Source of the DNA: Grifola frondosa
Taxonomy: Eukaryota; Basidiomycota; Agaricomycetes; Polyporales; Grifolaceae
Assembly: GCA_001683735.1 (NCBI GenBank)
Contig: LUGG01000014.1
Location: 372,001 to 436,000 of the forward strand
DNA length: 64,000 nt
Direction of reading: 5' to 3'
Shown here: one piece after another, positions 11,027 through 22,037 of the stretch
Layout of the letters: each line of letters opens with the position of its first letter
Numbering within the stretch: position 1 is the first letter of the stretch
The notes under the pieces: generated by a model
Seen by the model: the letters and a program-made list of their open reading frames with translations, nothing else
The model's database searches: none
What the model was told of the DNA's origin: nothing
Translations under genes and position numbers: made by a program

Positions 11027-12638
11027 TCAATAGTGTTTCTTTCGTTTGCGAGCTGCAGCGAGCATCTCCATCCGCTTTCTCTTCTCCGCCGCAGGTGATT
11101 GAGCATATGAAGGCAGCTGAGAATTATCATTACTGCCTTCTGGTGGTGGCGTCCTGGTGGTGTGGTAGCGTCAACAGTTCCGTGAGCAGGATCCGAGGCA
11201 TCGTCAGGTGGTTGTTCAATGGTTCTTGAGGGGCGGTGCTATCACAATGGTCAGAAATGGCCATGCAAAAAGGAATGTGAAAGGCCTACTCAGCGGAGTG
11301 AGTGTTGAGCTCAGGCTCGGGTTCTGGAGAAGACTCCGGCGTGATGCGATACGTCGCTTTCTGGGAGAGGGCTCAGGAACGTTCTGAAGTTCAAGTTCTT
11401 CTGGAGCAACTTGAGGCTCTGGGGAACTTTCGAGGGGATTCTCTGGCACGGTGTCGGGAGCCGTCGTACTGGGAAAAATGCTGTTGGAATAACGGACTCC
11501 AACAGCTAGCAATTTAAACCTACCTCGACTCATGTCCGTCGTCGATGAATTCTTCTTCAGCCTCCTCATCGGAGGTATCTTCTTCGCGACGATGATCCAC
11601 CTTCGCCCAGTTCTTCGCAACATCGAGTAGAGCGTCCCATTGCTGCGATGCTGTGTACTCCACCACTTCAATATCCTCTCTTGAACATTCGGTGCGACAT
11701 TGCGGGCATTTGATTTTCTCGGAATCAGGCGACAATTGTCGAGTGCAATCCGCGCAGAACGTGTGTTCACATGGGAGACTGTTTAGGACAATGAGATCAT
11801 CCATGTGGTTGTGTCCGTAATAATGGGTAGTACCTGTTACATTTATCGGGCTCCAGCTTTTCCATGCAAATCGGACATTCTTCGCCCTCATCCAAGGAGG
11901 TCGCGACGATCAAGTCGTGAAAGCGACGTAAAAGCTGAAATTATCATACATTCAGACCACATTGATGAGACACTCGTACATAAATATGACCTACTTTTCG
12001 CATCTGATACGCTGAGTCTACCTCTTCGAACTCGGCATCTTCTTCCAATTCACCTGCTTCTGCCTTTATTTCTCTCATCCGAAGCTTGGACCAAGATTCT
12101 ATTCGTAAGCGCCGCCATCGATACCGGAAAACATACGTGAAGCTTACTTTGTCGATCTTCTTCCTATCTTTCTCTTTGCCTTCACACCAGGATAGACGAG
12201 GTCTCAGCGCATTATCACAATATGGATTCGCGACATACCTTTTCCAGCTTGTGTATCCGAGATTTTAGCTTCCTGACCTCCGTTTGCAAGCTTGCAACGG
12301 TTGGGCCAGCCTTCCTACCCCTCCGGGGCTGTAAGGAAACGTCAACAGCTTGTTCGACACTCTCTAGTTTGCCTTCCAGCTCTTCGTTTCTCCTCCGCAG
12401 AAAAATCAGTTCTCTTTGGAGCCTCCGGGCACTTTCAGGGCTTTAGTGAGATGTAACTGGAGTATAGAAAAAGTCTGAATATGCTGAAATCCCATACAGT
12501 AACTGATACTCACCGCGATACCATGAGAAGGCCCATCCTGAGAGTCTGAAACATTGTCACTCTGATCATCATCAACATTGGTGAATACATCCTGGTGGAC
12601 GAGGCATTCACGGCTTTTGACCTAGTGAGCGGTCCCAT
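11027..12638 (-). CDS. RING-finger protein with N-terminal coiled coil (putative E3 ubiquitin ligase)
   Basis: A C3HC4 RING finger is split by an intron. One half is EECPICMEKLEPDKCN, and the other is SLPCEHTFCADCTRQLS followed by IKCPQCRTEC. RING domains recruit E2 enzymes, so a ubiquitin ligase is likely. Before the RING is a coiled coil (RRLQRELIFLRRRNEELEGK) and a basic then acidic segment. After it come acidic (DTSDEEAEEEFIDDG) and Pro/Glu-rich stretches. The protein ends in a basic, nuclear-localisation-like tail, AAEKRKRMEMLAAARKRKKHY. The start MGPLTRSKA at 12638 and the last 40 residues each need one base restored (about 12612 and 11153, short C or G runs). It is transcribed away from the tRNase Z gene, with tRNA-His between them. 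The substrate is unknown. Confidence 0.75.
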
Positions 12639-12712
12639 GAATATGACGCGGTGAAGTAGAGCAGCCAAGCACAAAGTTCGCGTAGCAAAAGAGAATTAGT
12701 GTGATTGAAAAG

Positions 12713-12795
12713 TGTCCCGGGCAGGATCGAGCCTGCGTCTTCACGGTTCTGTGTAAACCACAACGTGATGATCTAACCACTAATCGACAGGGACC
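12713..12795 (-). tRNA. tRNA-His (GTG anticodon) with an 11-nt intron
   Basis: On the minus strand the acceptor arm is GTCCCTG paired with CCGGGAC (one T-C mismatch at pair 6-67), followed by discriminator A. The genome also encodes a G just before position 1. The D-arm is GATTAGTGGTTAGATC. The anticodon stem TCACG/CGTGA closes an 18-nt loop that begins TTGTGG, so the GTG anticodon sits in place. A canonical 11-nt intron then follows position 37. The T-arm is GCAGG-CTCGAT-CCTGC, with a loop of six rather than seven bases. That is odd and could be a missing base. It lies between the divergent RING and tRNase Z genes. Confidence 0.8.
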
Positions 12796-12877
12796 AAAGT
12801 AGCGAATATAATTTCTATATATGATGTTACCTTTCAGCAGAACAAATCATCACACACAAGTTAATGCTGTCTCCCAA

Positions 12878-14138
12878 ATGGCCCCCACCAGCTTGTCCTC
12901 GGTCAATATTACAATTCTTGGTACAGCTTCAGCGCAGCCGTCATCAACGAGGAATCATTCAGTCTTGCACTGCGACTGGATGCAGATGTCTGGTTATTTG
13001 ACTGTGGGGAAGCCACTCAGCACCAGATACAGAAGAGTGCTGTGAAGATGGGCCGAATTCAGAAGATTTTCCTGACACATACGCACGGTGAGTATCCCCG
13101 CTCTCTGCTTGTATTTGGCGAGAACGATATTTAAGTATGAGTAGGAGACCATATCTTCGGGCTGCTGCCTGTCCTCGCCAGTCGTTTGAATGCGCCGGAG
13201 GCACCGTTGAGGGCGTAGAGGATCCCCGAGGACGCACTCAAGAAGATATCCAAGTGAGCACCCTTTCTAGCCACATGAAAAACCGTTCTCAGATTATGCA
13301 GGAGCCGCTGGAGATATACGGCCCTCTGGGCACGCGCGCGTACATTCGCAATGGGCTCAAGTATACCTACACTCTCCTTGGCGCACCGTATGTCGTGCAT
13401 GAACTGCGGTTTCTGTCAGATTCCCTTTCAGGCGACTATACCGCACTTCCCTGCCACGCATCCGAGCTTTCTTCGGGTCGGAATATACCTCAGATCAATG
13501 GCATCTGGCCTGACATTTACAAGTACGCTCTCGTTACCATCTCCGCAGCCCCGATATTGCACTCAGTGCCTTGCGTTGGATATGTCATAACCGAATTGCC
13601 TATTCCCGGGAAGATGGACCCCAGAAAGTACATCCCCGAGATCAAGCGCACGAAGACGCCGATGTCTGTGATGAGCGTTTGCAGCAAGGCGAGTCCGTAC
13701 GCTCTCAGACGGCACAGTGTTGCATGGCCCATCGCGTCGACCTGGCGCAAGATCGTCATATTAGGAGACACGTACGATCCCACTCTATCGCTCACCTGGC
13801 AATGGACGCGGACATACTGATACATGAGGCGACGAACGCACACCTGCCAGGAGTCGATCTAAATACCAAAGACGAAGACACGTACGAAAGCGTGGAAGAG
13901 CGTGCAAAGTCGCGGGGTCATTCCACGCCACAAAATGGCGGGTGCATTCGGGCAGAAAATAGAGGCGAGGAAGCTTGTGCTGAATCATTTCTCCCCGCGG
14001 TATCCTGGTAATGATGATGTGGACGAGGACGCGAAGCGGATAATGAGTGCTATCAAATCGTTGGCTGAGAGTACTTACGGGGGCGAAGTTATCTGCGCGA
14101 GAGATTTGATGAGCTTTGAAGTGGAGATCCGGAAATGA
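12878..14138 (+). CDS. Short-form tRNase Z (ELAC1-type tRNA 3' endonuclease), frame broken by single-base indels
   Basis: tRNase Z cuts the 3' trailer from precursor tRNAs before CCA addition. The metallo-beta-lactamase core is clear: [18 protein letters not shown] at the start, [13 protein letters not shown], and the zinc motif [15 protein letters not shown] (a 54-nt intron splits it). Then come [46 protein letters not shown] and [12 protein letters not shown]. It ends with [10 protein letters not shown] at 14138. The length is normal for the short form. At least seven one-base shifts are needed to join these blocks, near 12960, 13190, 13676, 13702, 13746, 13785 and 13933. Nearly all are in doubled or tripled bases, and no in-frame stops or obvious substitutions occur between them. 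Sequencing error is therefore more likely than a dead gene. The start is ATG 12878. Confidence 0.8.
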
Positions 14139-14200
14139 CGTACAATCTGTGAAGTGTGTTATAGTACAAATACCAGCCGACGTACATTTGTTCTGTGCTA

Positions 14201-15291
14201 TCAATCGTCGGGAGGCTCTGAAAGCTCGCTACTCGAGTCGCTCGCCTCACTCCTCAAGTTCCTCCTCCTCACCTTCTTCTTCACCTTCCATCCTTTGGTC
14301 TCCTCAGCCAGCTCTCCCATCTCAATGTCGTCTTCGTCCGATATCCAACCGTAGGTAGCGCAGGTGTCGACCGCAACGAGGCCAAGGCAGGAGTCGATGT
14401 TCGTGATTTAGACGAGATGAATGACCTCGCGGCTGAGCTTCGGACTGTTTTCGCAAGTGGGATATCGTCATCCGAGTCCTTGTCATTGTCAACGTCGTCC
14501 TTGAGCTCCCCAGACTCCTCTCGTGTCTGTGCACTTGGCGAACCATCCATTTCGATGTCTTCACTCTCGCCAAGGTTTCGTCTCTGGAGCGGGAGTGGCA
14601 TTGTGAGAGACTTCACTGCCATCATTCTTGCCTAAAAGACGAAGTAGCCCGAGATCAGAGATGATCGTATCCAGCGCCCCTTTCTGGTTTGGATAGTCCG
14701 ATCCTGGTTTTCGTGCTCAGCGCGGATGGCTGCCATGTCGTTCTCTAGCGACAAGATAGACCTAACAATGTTCCCGCAAAATAAACAAGGTAACCCAGAA
14801 CACGACCGAATGAACGCACTTCTAAGCTCATCTCTGCTGGGAAGCGAGTTGACCTTCTCCGCTATCACATCGTATTCGATCTTCTGCTTCCGTTCGAGCT
14901 GCGCATGTTCGAGCGTCGTCTTAAGCTGCTCAATCTGACCCCTCAGACGGTCATGTTCTGACTCTACACCGACACAGCACAACTTAACAAATATTACGAT
15001 GCAGGACAGGGCACGACGTACCTATTCGCTCCCTCTCCCGCTGGTACTCTTCGACCTGACGCGCCTCCGCCTCACACACCATTAAATTCTTCTTCAACGA
15101 GAGATGAAATGACGAGAGCTCAAGCAGGAATGCCTCGCGTGCATCGTCGACCGCATTTGCAGTGACGGGGACCAGCGGCACGATGGGTGTGTACGCCACA
15201 GACGCGTACGAGTGGAATTCTTGTCACACGACGTAGAGCCTTCTCATCGTTCGTTATTCGTGTGTGTTAATTGAATCTGCGCACAGTACAT
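14201..15291 (-). CDS. THOC7: THO complex subunit 7 (THOC7/Mft1 family)
   Basis: THOC7 is part of the THO/TREX complex, which couples transcription to mRNA packaging and nuclear export. Conserved blocks in order are RITNDEKALRR, SVAYTPIVPLVP, FHLSLKKNLMVCEAEARQVE, EEYQRERERI, HDRLRGQIEQLKTTLEHAQ, ERKQKIEYDVIAEKVNSLP, and ENDMAAIRAEHENQDRTIQT. The middle forms the family's coiled coil. The C-terminus is acidic, with DDDIPLAK and a final SSSELSEPPDD. Introns lie at about 14966-15023 and 14763-14820. Frame changes are needed near 15220, 14680, 14570 and 14365, mostly in short homopolymers. The 5' exon is uncertain; 15291 is the nearest ATG. The gene converges on tRNase Z with 62 bp between stop codons. 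Confidence 0.8.
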
Positions 15292-16734
15292 GCTGTGAGT
15301 TAAATTGGATTGGATTTAGAACAAACAGAGTCCACCTTCTTGCGGAACAGTCAGCGAAGGAGCGATGTACTCCTTCTCCGATCCAAGTGTATCCTGAGAA
15401 TTTGGCTCCGAGACCTGGCCATTCCACAGCTGAGTTTGTAGCAGTGTAGAAATCCCAACTGTAGTCCAGGGTCAGTAAACAGCGTAACAGAAGCTTGAGC
15501 TGAGAGTATAAGCAGTCGAGCCTTTACTTCAAGGACTGAACAAAGGCGGTAACAGTTAACTGAGGCACGTGATTAGAATTGTTACGTACAGTGACAGCCC
15601 ACGTGGAAATTGTCACTGCCGCAGATCCGCCGAGCCAGTAAGTGTGTGCACGTTCGTGCTCACCTTCCGTTCTGTGATATTGCAAGTCACAGCTGGATCT
15701 TACCCTTCGTTAATCCGAAGTGTTCTGCAGCCTCTTCTCTTCTCCATCCCCCCACCATGTCGACGCAGCTTGCTTCAGCGCACGGCAGCCAAACGCATTG
15801 CCCTTCCTGTCAGGGTTGAGCCAAAAGTTTGTTTGCCAATGAGCGTACTTTCTTGTCATGGCTGCACTTCACCGTAGTGCTTGGTGGGCTAGCGGTTGGT
15901 TTTTATTGAACTTTGGAGATAAGGTACGTGCCTCGAGATTCCGCGTCTCAAGGTTGTTCATGCCACTCTGCTCAGGTTGGGAAAATTAGTGCGGCAATGT
16001 TCTCAGTCGTCGGTGAGTGCTGTGTTTCTATTCACCCATGCCAGTGCTAGTAGTGTCGGCTGACAGTGAAGTTAGCTATGGCAGTTATGGTGTACGCCCT
16101 GTACACGTATCATTGGCGTGCCGCCTCGATACGCCGAGGCGGTCGTGGCTTACGATGATAGGGTCGGCCCAGTATGTGCTCCTATTGACGCAAACATTCT
16201 ACCTGTTATTGCTGATCTGCGTGTTAAGACAATTTTATTTTGCTCTACTAAGTGCGTATCTTAGTCGGTATTCACCACTATTACTATCACTGATATTCGA
16301 TGCAGTCGCTATCTCGCAAACTTTATCTTGCGTTTCACGCAACCGACTCTGAGCGTGAATGCCAAACGAGTCTCCCCCTGTTTGCTATCGCTTCAGATAT
16401 TTTAATGGAGTCGTAACCCTTCAGGCATGCGGTCGGAGCGTCGATGTCGCGTTTGGGATGGGGCCTAGGGTAGGGCCCGCACGAGTCGCCGTGGACTGTA
16501 CTGTGATCTAGATATTGAGGATCCCATACCATGTTAAGTACTCATTTTGAGCTCACACATACTCCGTTTGTGCATGTATTCCTGTCATAATAGTAATTTA
16601 ATAGTACTTGTCCCGAAATCCAACGGTACCTGTGCTTCATTGAAAGTCACCCCGCAGATGATGTTCTAGGCTTGCGATATGCACTCCGGCAAAGACTTCA
16701 TGGAAGACCGTGTAATAGGTTAATTTCTGGCACT
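15292..16734. other. Intergenic, no gene recognised
   Basis: Several open frames exist, including a hydrophobic one at 16017-16352, but none shows splice support, family motifs or a plausible neighbour relation. The right end should contain the 3' untranslated region of NDUFA8 and the left end the THOC7 promoter. Confidence 0.45.
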
Positions 16735-17537
16735 CTACTTCTGTACATCTGTAAAGATGGGGTTGCGGATTTCGTGGACAGGTGTCTTCCCTGAGCCAGG
16801 AATGGTTTTCACCAAGCCCTGGTAAAAGTGCACCGTCAGCAAGGTCAGTATAGGTGCCGTAGATAATCGAAATGAGCTGATGAATAAATTGCAACACTCA
16901 CAAACTTGTCGAACATGCATTTGTTCAATGTGCGTTCGTCCTTGCGACAATGGTAATATTCCTGCCGCACCCATTCAGTACGACTAGCACGCGAACACAG
17001 CGCGGAAACATGCCTGGTTATTCAGCTCTAAGCAATTCCAGTGCTTCTCAAATTCCTGGGCGCAGTTTTCGCGCATCTTTGTGATCCTGCATGTACACGA
17101 ATGAGGACATTACGCCATTCAGCTCACAGAAACAGGCAGTAGCGCATAGACATACAAATCCATAGCACATCTCGTTACTCTTCGGCCTTCCTTTAGGCAG
17201 TGCTCTGGGTCCCGATTCTCCGCCTTGCAGAGCATGAAGTCCTCTGTGCATCCAACGCAGCGTCAGTCTCCGTTCCCACAGCGCATGTGCGAGACCCTGC
17301 CATCTCGGTCGATGCACGCGTCATTCCCGCTCATTGAGACGGGAGAGGCCCAAGCTAGAAGATAATGTCTGCATACACACCATTGTACTCCTTGCAGTGC
17401 GCCCCAAGGAAGAACGCGGCACTCTTCAGCGGCGCACTGGTGGTGCCAAGCTCCTGCACCTTCGGGACGTTGTCGGGCATGGGCGTCGGATCCCTGTAGG
17501 GATGCGACGACTCAGCGGGGTCATGGTATGTGCTCAT
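16735..17537 (-). CDS. NDUFA8: Complex I subunit NDUFA8 (19-21 kDa, twin CX9C protein)
   Basis: This is an accessory subunit of mitochondrial NADH:ubiquinone oxidoreductase that folds in the intermembrane space through disulfides. Exon 1 starts MSTYHDPAESSHPYRDP and contains TTSAPLKSAAFFLGAHCKEYN. Four CX9C spacings are visible across the exons: C-KEYNEDFML-C, C-LKEGRRVTR-C, C-AQEFEKHWN-C and C-RKDERTLNK-C. That is the double-CHCH pattern of this subunit. The C-terminus is VKTIPGSGKTPVHEIRNP then IFTDVQK. Four introns are present. The third (16962-17013) has a GC rather than GT donor, in the strong context CAG|GCATGT. No frameshift is needed anywhere, and the reconstructed protein is about 165 residues, close to the family's size. 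Confidence 0.9.
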
Positions 17538-18006
17538 CGTGCCAGGAGTTGCACCGCGGATAGCAAGCGTGCGGCGGCCTCAACCGTTGACTGTCTCTGA
17601 GCGCTCGAAATCGGAGTTCCAAACTTGTCAACCACTACGCTCATCGCCATTCGTACCGAGCTCGTCGCCCGCCACTAGGATCGCACCTGGTCGGACGTTC
17701 ACGCTTCATACATAACTGACTTACGCATTTGTCAATTCTGTTGATGTGCTAAAGTCTATGGATTTCACTGTACCAGCTAAAGACTCGGGATTCGCAGTGA
17801 CGGCGTCCAACGTGCAATTGAGTGTTGACGTCGTATATGCATGCAGAATGAACTGGATGAAGATGCTATATCATATCAAAATTCTGGCTATGACGCCACG
17901 TATCCTAAATGTCACTCGATTTGCCGAGGACGAACGTACATATATGCGCCACAAAGATATGGGACGTAACTAATGAATGTAGGTTACAGTCAGATCGGCT
18001 CCACCA
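17538..18006. other. Intergenic, no gene recognised
   Basis: Short open frames only. It separates the NDUFA8 start from the 3' end of the next F-box-like gene, both on the minus strand. Confidence 0.45.
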
Positions 18007-19725
18007 CTATTCCGACTCGATGTCACGATGTGCGACAACGTTGGAAAAGCCATTCATGTACAATTTGTGGTCTTGCATGCCCCCAGTAATCATGGACCTT
18101 CTTCCACCTTTTGCTGTGACTTCTCGCCACACGGGGGGTGTATAATCGGTGAATTCAACTGATAAACCACACAACGCCGGGAACAAGGCTACAATATATG
18201 CACCAATCCAGTCAGCAGTACGAAGACCAATTGTAGAATCCACCAATGTCAAATAACGTAGGCTCGAAGATGAACGGGTGACTTGGAAAGATCGAATGTG
18301 AAAGATGTTTGTCTCTGCATCGACAGATAGCCTTGCACTGACAAGATTGGGGCAGTTTCGCGCCAGGGCATCGAGCGCTGTGAGTGGTGCACTGGCCAAT
18401 TTTCCGATGTACCTCGTCTCCGCGATATCGAGGGTGACGATATTGCTGAGTGCGGACGTGAGACCTTCAAGCAGCGCGGCATTGGTGCTGAGGAAAGGTG
18501 CATTGATGGTCAATTGAAGAAGATTTGGTAGCGGCAGGCGCGACAGAGGCGCCAGAGCATTATGGTCGATGACATGTTCCTCACGCACATTCAAATCCGT
18601 GACCACGTCCTCGTACGTCCAGCCTTCACCGTCGCTGTGGTCGTCCTGCAGAATGAGACGGATCGAGTTGAGCGACGGGTAGCCGGTGAGGATTTCCAGA
18701 TGATCCTTGATGACCTCCCTCTCGGGTTGAAAGTTGGCGTAAATGGCAATGGAAGTCAGGTGTTCCAACGGGACGATTCTGAAAAACTCGCATGTACTCT
18801 CGTTGAGGTCAAAGAAATTGAGGGAGAGGACCCGCAGAGACCGAAACCATGACGAAGGTGTGCGCTGCAATGTTGGCAGGATTTCGATCCAGGAGGAGAA
18901 GCCCACGTATGGCATCTCCAAGACAGTCAAATTAGGCCTTTGCGCCAGCGAAAGAAACTGATCTGCCTCAAGCATGGTCAAGCCTGATGCCTCCATCGAG
19001 TAGAACGTCATTTCGCGGAGACTGCGCTTGTTCAGTACGAAGTTGAAAACTGCGTCGCCACCGTCGAGACGTCTGTCGCTGATAGAGAAGGAGAGAAGTC
19101 CCGGGCATTGAGTACCAAGGATATCTAGCAGATGGCGTTGCTGCGTGCGGTCAAATTCTACAATGGGGGTCAACTCGATTCCGTGGAGGTTGGGCCCGAT
19201 GAACTTTTCGAGGCAAGGGAACATGGCGGGCCTGCTGTCCGCCCATTTGACGACCTTGACATTTTTGCGCAACGTGTTGAAAATTGAACTGTTCGCAAAG
19301 AACTTGTGCAGGGCATTGAAAGACATCCTGCATGTATCGTCCTCCCGTTGTACGCTGAATGATCTGATGTGAGGGAGATAGATGTCTTTGAGTCTCGCAA
19401 GATTGTGGTCCCAATTCTCCGATAATCGCTACCTCGAATGTTAATCCGTGTCCTAGTCATAGTGGTCATAAAACTGTAGACATACCAGTTCAGTATCTCT
19501 ACCATCTCCTCGACCGACCTCCGACCAATATTCCTCGGGAATAGTCTTCACCAGATCGACTATACTTTCCAAGTCTTGCCACAGAACTCGTATGGCCGGC
19601 CAAAAAAACCATGTGCATGATTGAGCAAGGCTTGCTACGGATTCCTTGTCATCCCCATCTGCGTAAAGCTCGCATGCGATATAGTCGCCGATTTCCCTAG
19701 GCAAGCTAGGAACGTTACTCTGCAT
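18007..19725 (-). CDS. F-box-like/LRR family protein
   Basis: The protein of about 540 residues starts MQSNVPSLPREIGDYIACEL and continues CTWFFWPAIRVLWQDLESI. That is the layout of the degenerate F-box heads common in Agaricomycetes (Leu-Pro-x-Glu-Ile, then Trp...Leu-Trp). One intron removes 19442-19489 or thereabouts. The second exon is a 439-residue frame without interruption, with irregular leucine-rich repeats such as LREMTFYSMEASGLTMLE, LRVLSLNFFDLNES, LPNLLQLTINAPF and LRYLTLVDSTIGLR. These proteins are thought to bring substrates to SCF ubiquitin ligases, though most have not been tested. There is no catalytic motif. The start is the only ATG preceding the F-box-like segment. Confidence 0.75.
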
Positions 19726-20752
19726 CCTGTATTATTCGTATAGTCAACGTAAATAGGGTACGGCATTCATGTCGATGCTTACCTGACCGAAAGTTCTTCA
19801 AAACGTAGCGGAAGAGATTGAGGAAGGACTGTAGAGCCGCACAGCATAAGCGAATTTATAGGCAGCGGCCACTTTGTGGCGCGTCCGGATGCCAAAGCCA
19901 AAGAAATGCGTGCCACGTTAATAGGAACGTGGTCTCCTTTGTGCATAAATGATAAGCTGAATTAGTACTCACTAGCTCGCTGAGACATGGCGTGATCCGC
20001 ATCACAGCAAGAATTATTACTGAGCTGCGCCAATGTAATAATGTCAACACATATACGTGTCACTTCGTTGTGGCGGCGATGTGGATCCAGCTACATTTTC
20101 ACCCCCCCCCCCCTTTTTTGGCATCTCATATCCGCAGAGTGATGTCGCTGAAACGCACCGATCATTTCTTCTGGTCCACCATGAATATTTGAAATTCTCG
20201 TTATAGGGTGCCACTGTGCAGGTTTCTTCAACATATGATACGTCACGTTCGTGAGTGACCAAACCTACAAGACCTATTGTCTTATATGAAGGTCACTGTC
20301 CGTTAAGTTTATGTTCAAATTGAAATACGCAGAGCTGGAACAGTGCCCCGGATATTTACCTCCTGGAGTCGGGAGATTGGCAGAAACGCAGCTCAGTTGC
20401 TTAGAGACATCGTAAGAAGTGAACGAACGCGCCGTAAATATCGTCAGTGATGGAGCGACGAACAACATATGTGAAGCAAAAAACACGAATATCGATCGAA
20501 AGTACTGTCGTTTGCACAGCGATAGTCTTGCATGAGGGCGTGAACGATGACCAACAACAGATCGGAGTTCGATCGACTGATCTAATCTTCGACTGGTATC
20601 AAGCGAATGTCGATCAGTATGTACAGACCATGGATAGCGGGAAAAGAACAGGAGAAGCGTAGGACCCATCATATGCGAAGATGCAGGGAAAGGGAAAGCA
20701 TGGTCGATTTGCTCATTTGCAGTTCCTAGGGTAAACCGTGGGGGATGAAGAA
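19726..20752. other. Intergenic, contains a C/T homopolymer tract
   Basis: I see no gene. A run of about 13 C followed by 6 T lies at 20101-20119. Such runs are prone to miscalling. Open frames here are short and lack family features. Confidence 0.5.
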
Positions 20753-21411
20753 CTAACAAAGATCATCATCAGAATCGTCATAATGTTCAACACTAACTTC
20801 TTCCCCTTCCACCTGCTGAAGCACCCAGCAGCCTCTTCCACCAGCCATATGCTCGAGCCAGTCTTTCTGTGCCCGTTTCTCCCAGTACCGCGCGAAATGG
20901 CGGCCCCCACTGAAGGTAACGAGCTGTACACCATCAGGTTGCTCGCGACACACTCTCTCCATGCTCTCTAAATCATGAATGAGATTCCCGAAATTTATAT
21001 GTGGGTTTCCACAACGGCCACCGGGCCGTGGAGGCGTCATTTGTATGATTATCTGTCGCAAATCCGGGTAGGACGGATGAATGTTTGGATCGAAGCTGGG
21101 TGGAGTCCGAGTCCTTAAATAACGAGAGGAAGGAGTGGACATGCCAGTGAATCGGCGTCTTTCAGCAACAAGTGATGGACCCTGAGACCACCACCAGACG
21201 CAAATACGTCCTGCTGCGCCTCGATGAATGAGAGGAAGCCTTCGACCTGTCGTAGAGAGGTCAAGGCGAGAGAATGAAGACGGACAGGGAGAGAGGCCGC
21301 ATGAAAGTGCTTAGACACCAGCGCAAGCGATATTCCTGTGAATCCACCATCCGTGCATGCAAGAGTGAATATATTGCGCCAGAGCTCCAAGGGCACGTCA
21401 CAGTGCGCCAT
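20753..21411 (-). pseudogene. Truncated F-box-like gene, paralog of the gene at 41471-42494
   Basis: The 5' part, MAHCDVPLELWRNIFTLA through ASLPVRLHSLALTSLRQVE to HHLLLK, closely matches the start of the 41471-42494 gene. The 3' part, DGVQLVTFSGGRHFARYWEK through MAGGRGCWVLQQVEGE to HYDDSDDDLC, matches its end. About 130 residues that form the leucine-rich middle of the other copy are missing. The two parts are in different frames at about 21130, with no intron of normal size to reconcile them. I read this as a copy that lost its centre and is probably not functional. A short two-part product remains possible if the frame change is a sequencing indel. Confidence 0.65.
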
Positions 21412-22037
21412 CTGTTCTATAGTAAAGTGTTAAACCATATTACTGATGCGATTGAGGTGAACGTACTGGATAAGACAGTCCCCTGGTTTCTGCGAAGTAT
21501 ATGAGTGTGTACGATGAGTAAAGACAATCGCAATAGCGCGGGTGACATATGTGACCAGCTGCACTGCTTTCGGTTGCGATATTACCGACTCACGATAACA
21601 ACGCCTGCGTAATGTGAGCACGAGCCTTTCGATATGCCCCAATACACTGACGTTGACAATGATTGATACTGCTCATTTGGAATAGATTCATTCTTGCGAA
21701 TTCATCTTGATACGACCATGAGCTAGGCTTAAAGCTTGAAGCATGAATGCGCGACATCTCGTACATCCTATAGAACCGCAATGGTTAGAATCCAAATGAC
21801 AAAGACCATCGACTGGTAGCAAGTGATTTGATTGCAGACCAACGCATAAAACACAGACTTAGGAGACTCATCCACATCTATTCTCCATCGTCGTCTCTAG
21901 TCCTCTCTACTCCCATCAGAATAAGAGACACTTACGGTGCCTCTCTATCCATCAACACATCGCCATCCTCTCTGTCTGCAGGCCGGATACCTCCATCTCC
22001 TTTCAACAACCCATCACATCTTCTCCAGGCAAGAACC
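21412..22037. other. Intergenic, no gene recognised
   Basis: No supported coding sequence. The stretch 21828-22037 is open in frame with the next gene but reads like a 5' leader and is not needed for that protein. Confidence 0.4.

Noticed and set aside
16017..16352. Hydrophobic 111-codon frame suggesting a membrane protein
   Set aside because: There is no start context, splice support or partner exon, and hydrophobic frames are common in T-rich sequence.
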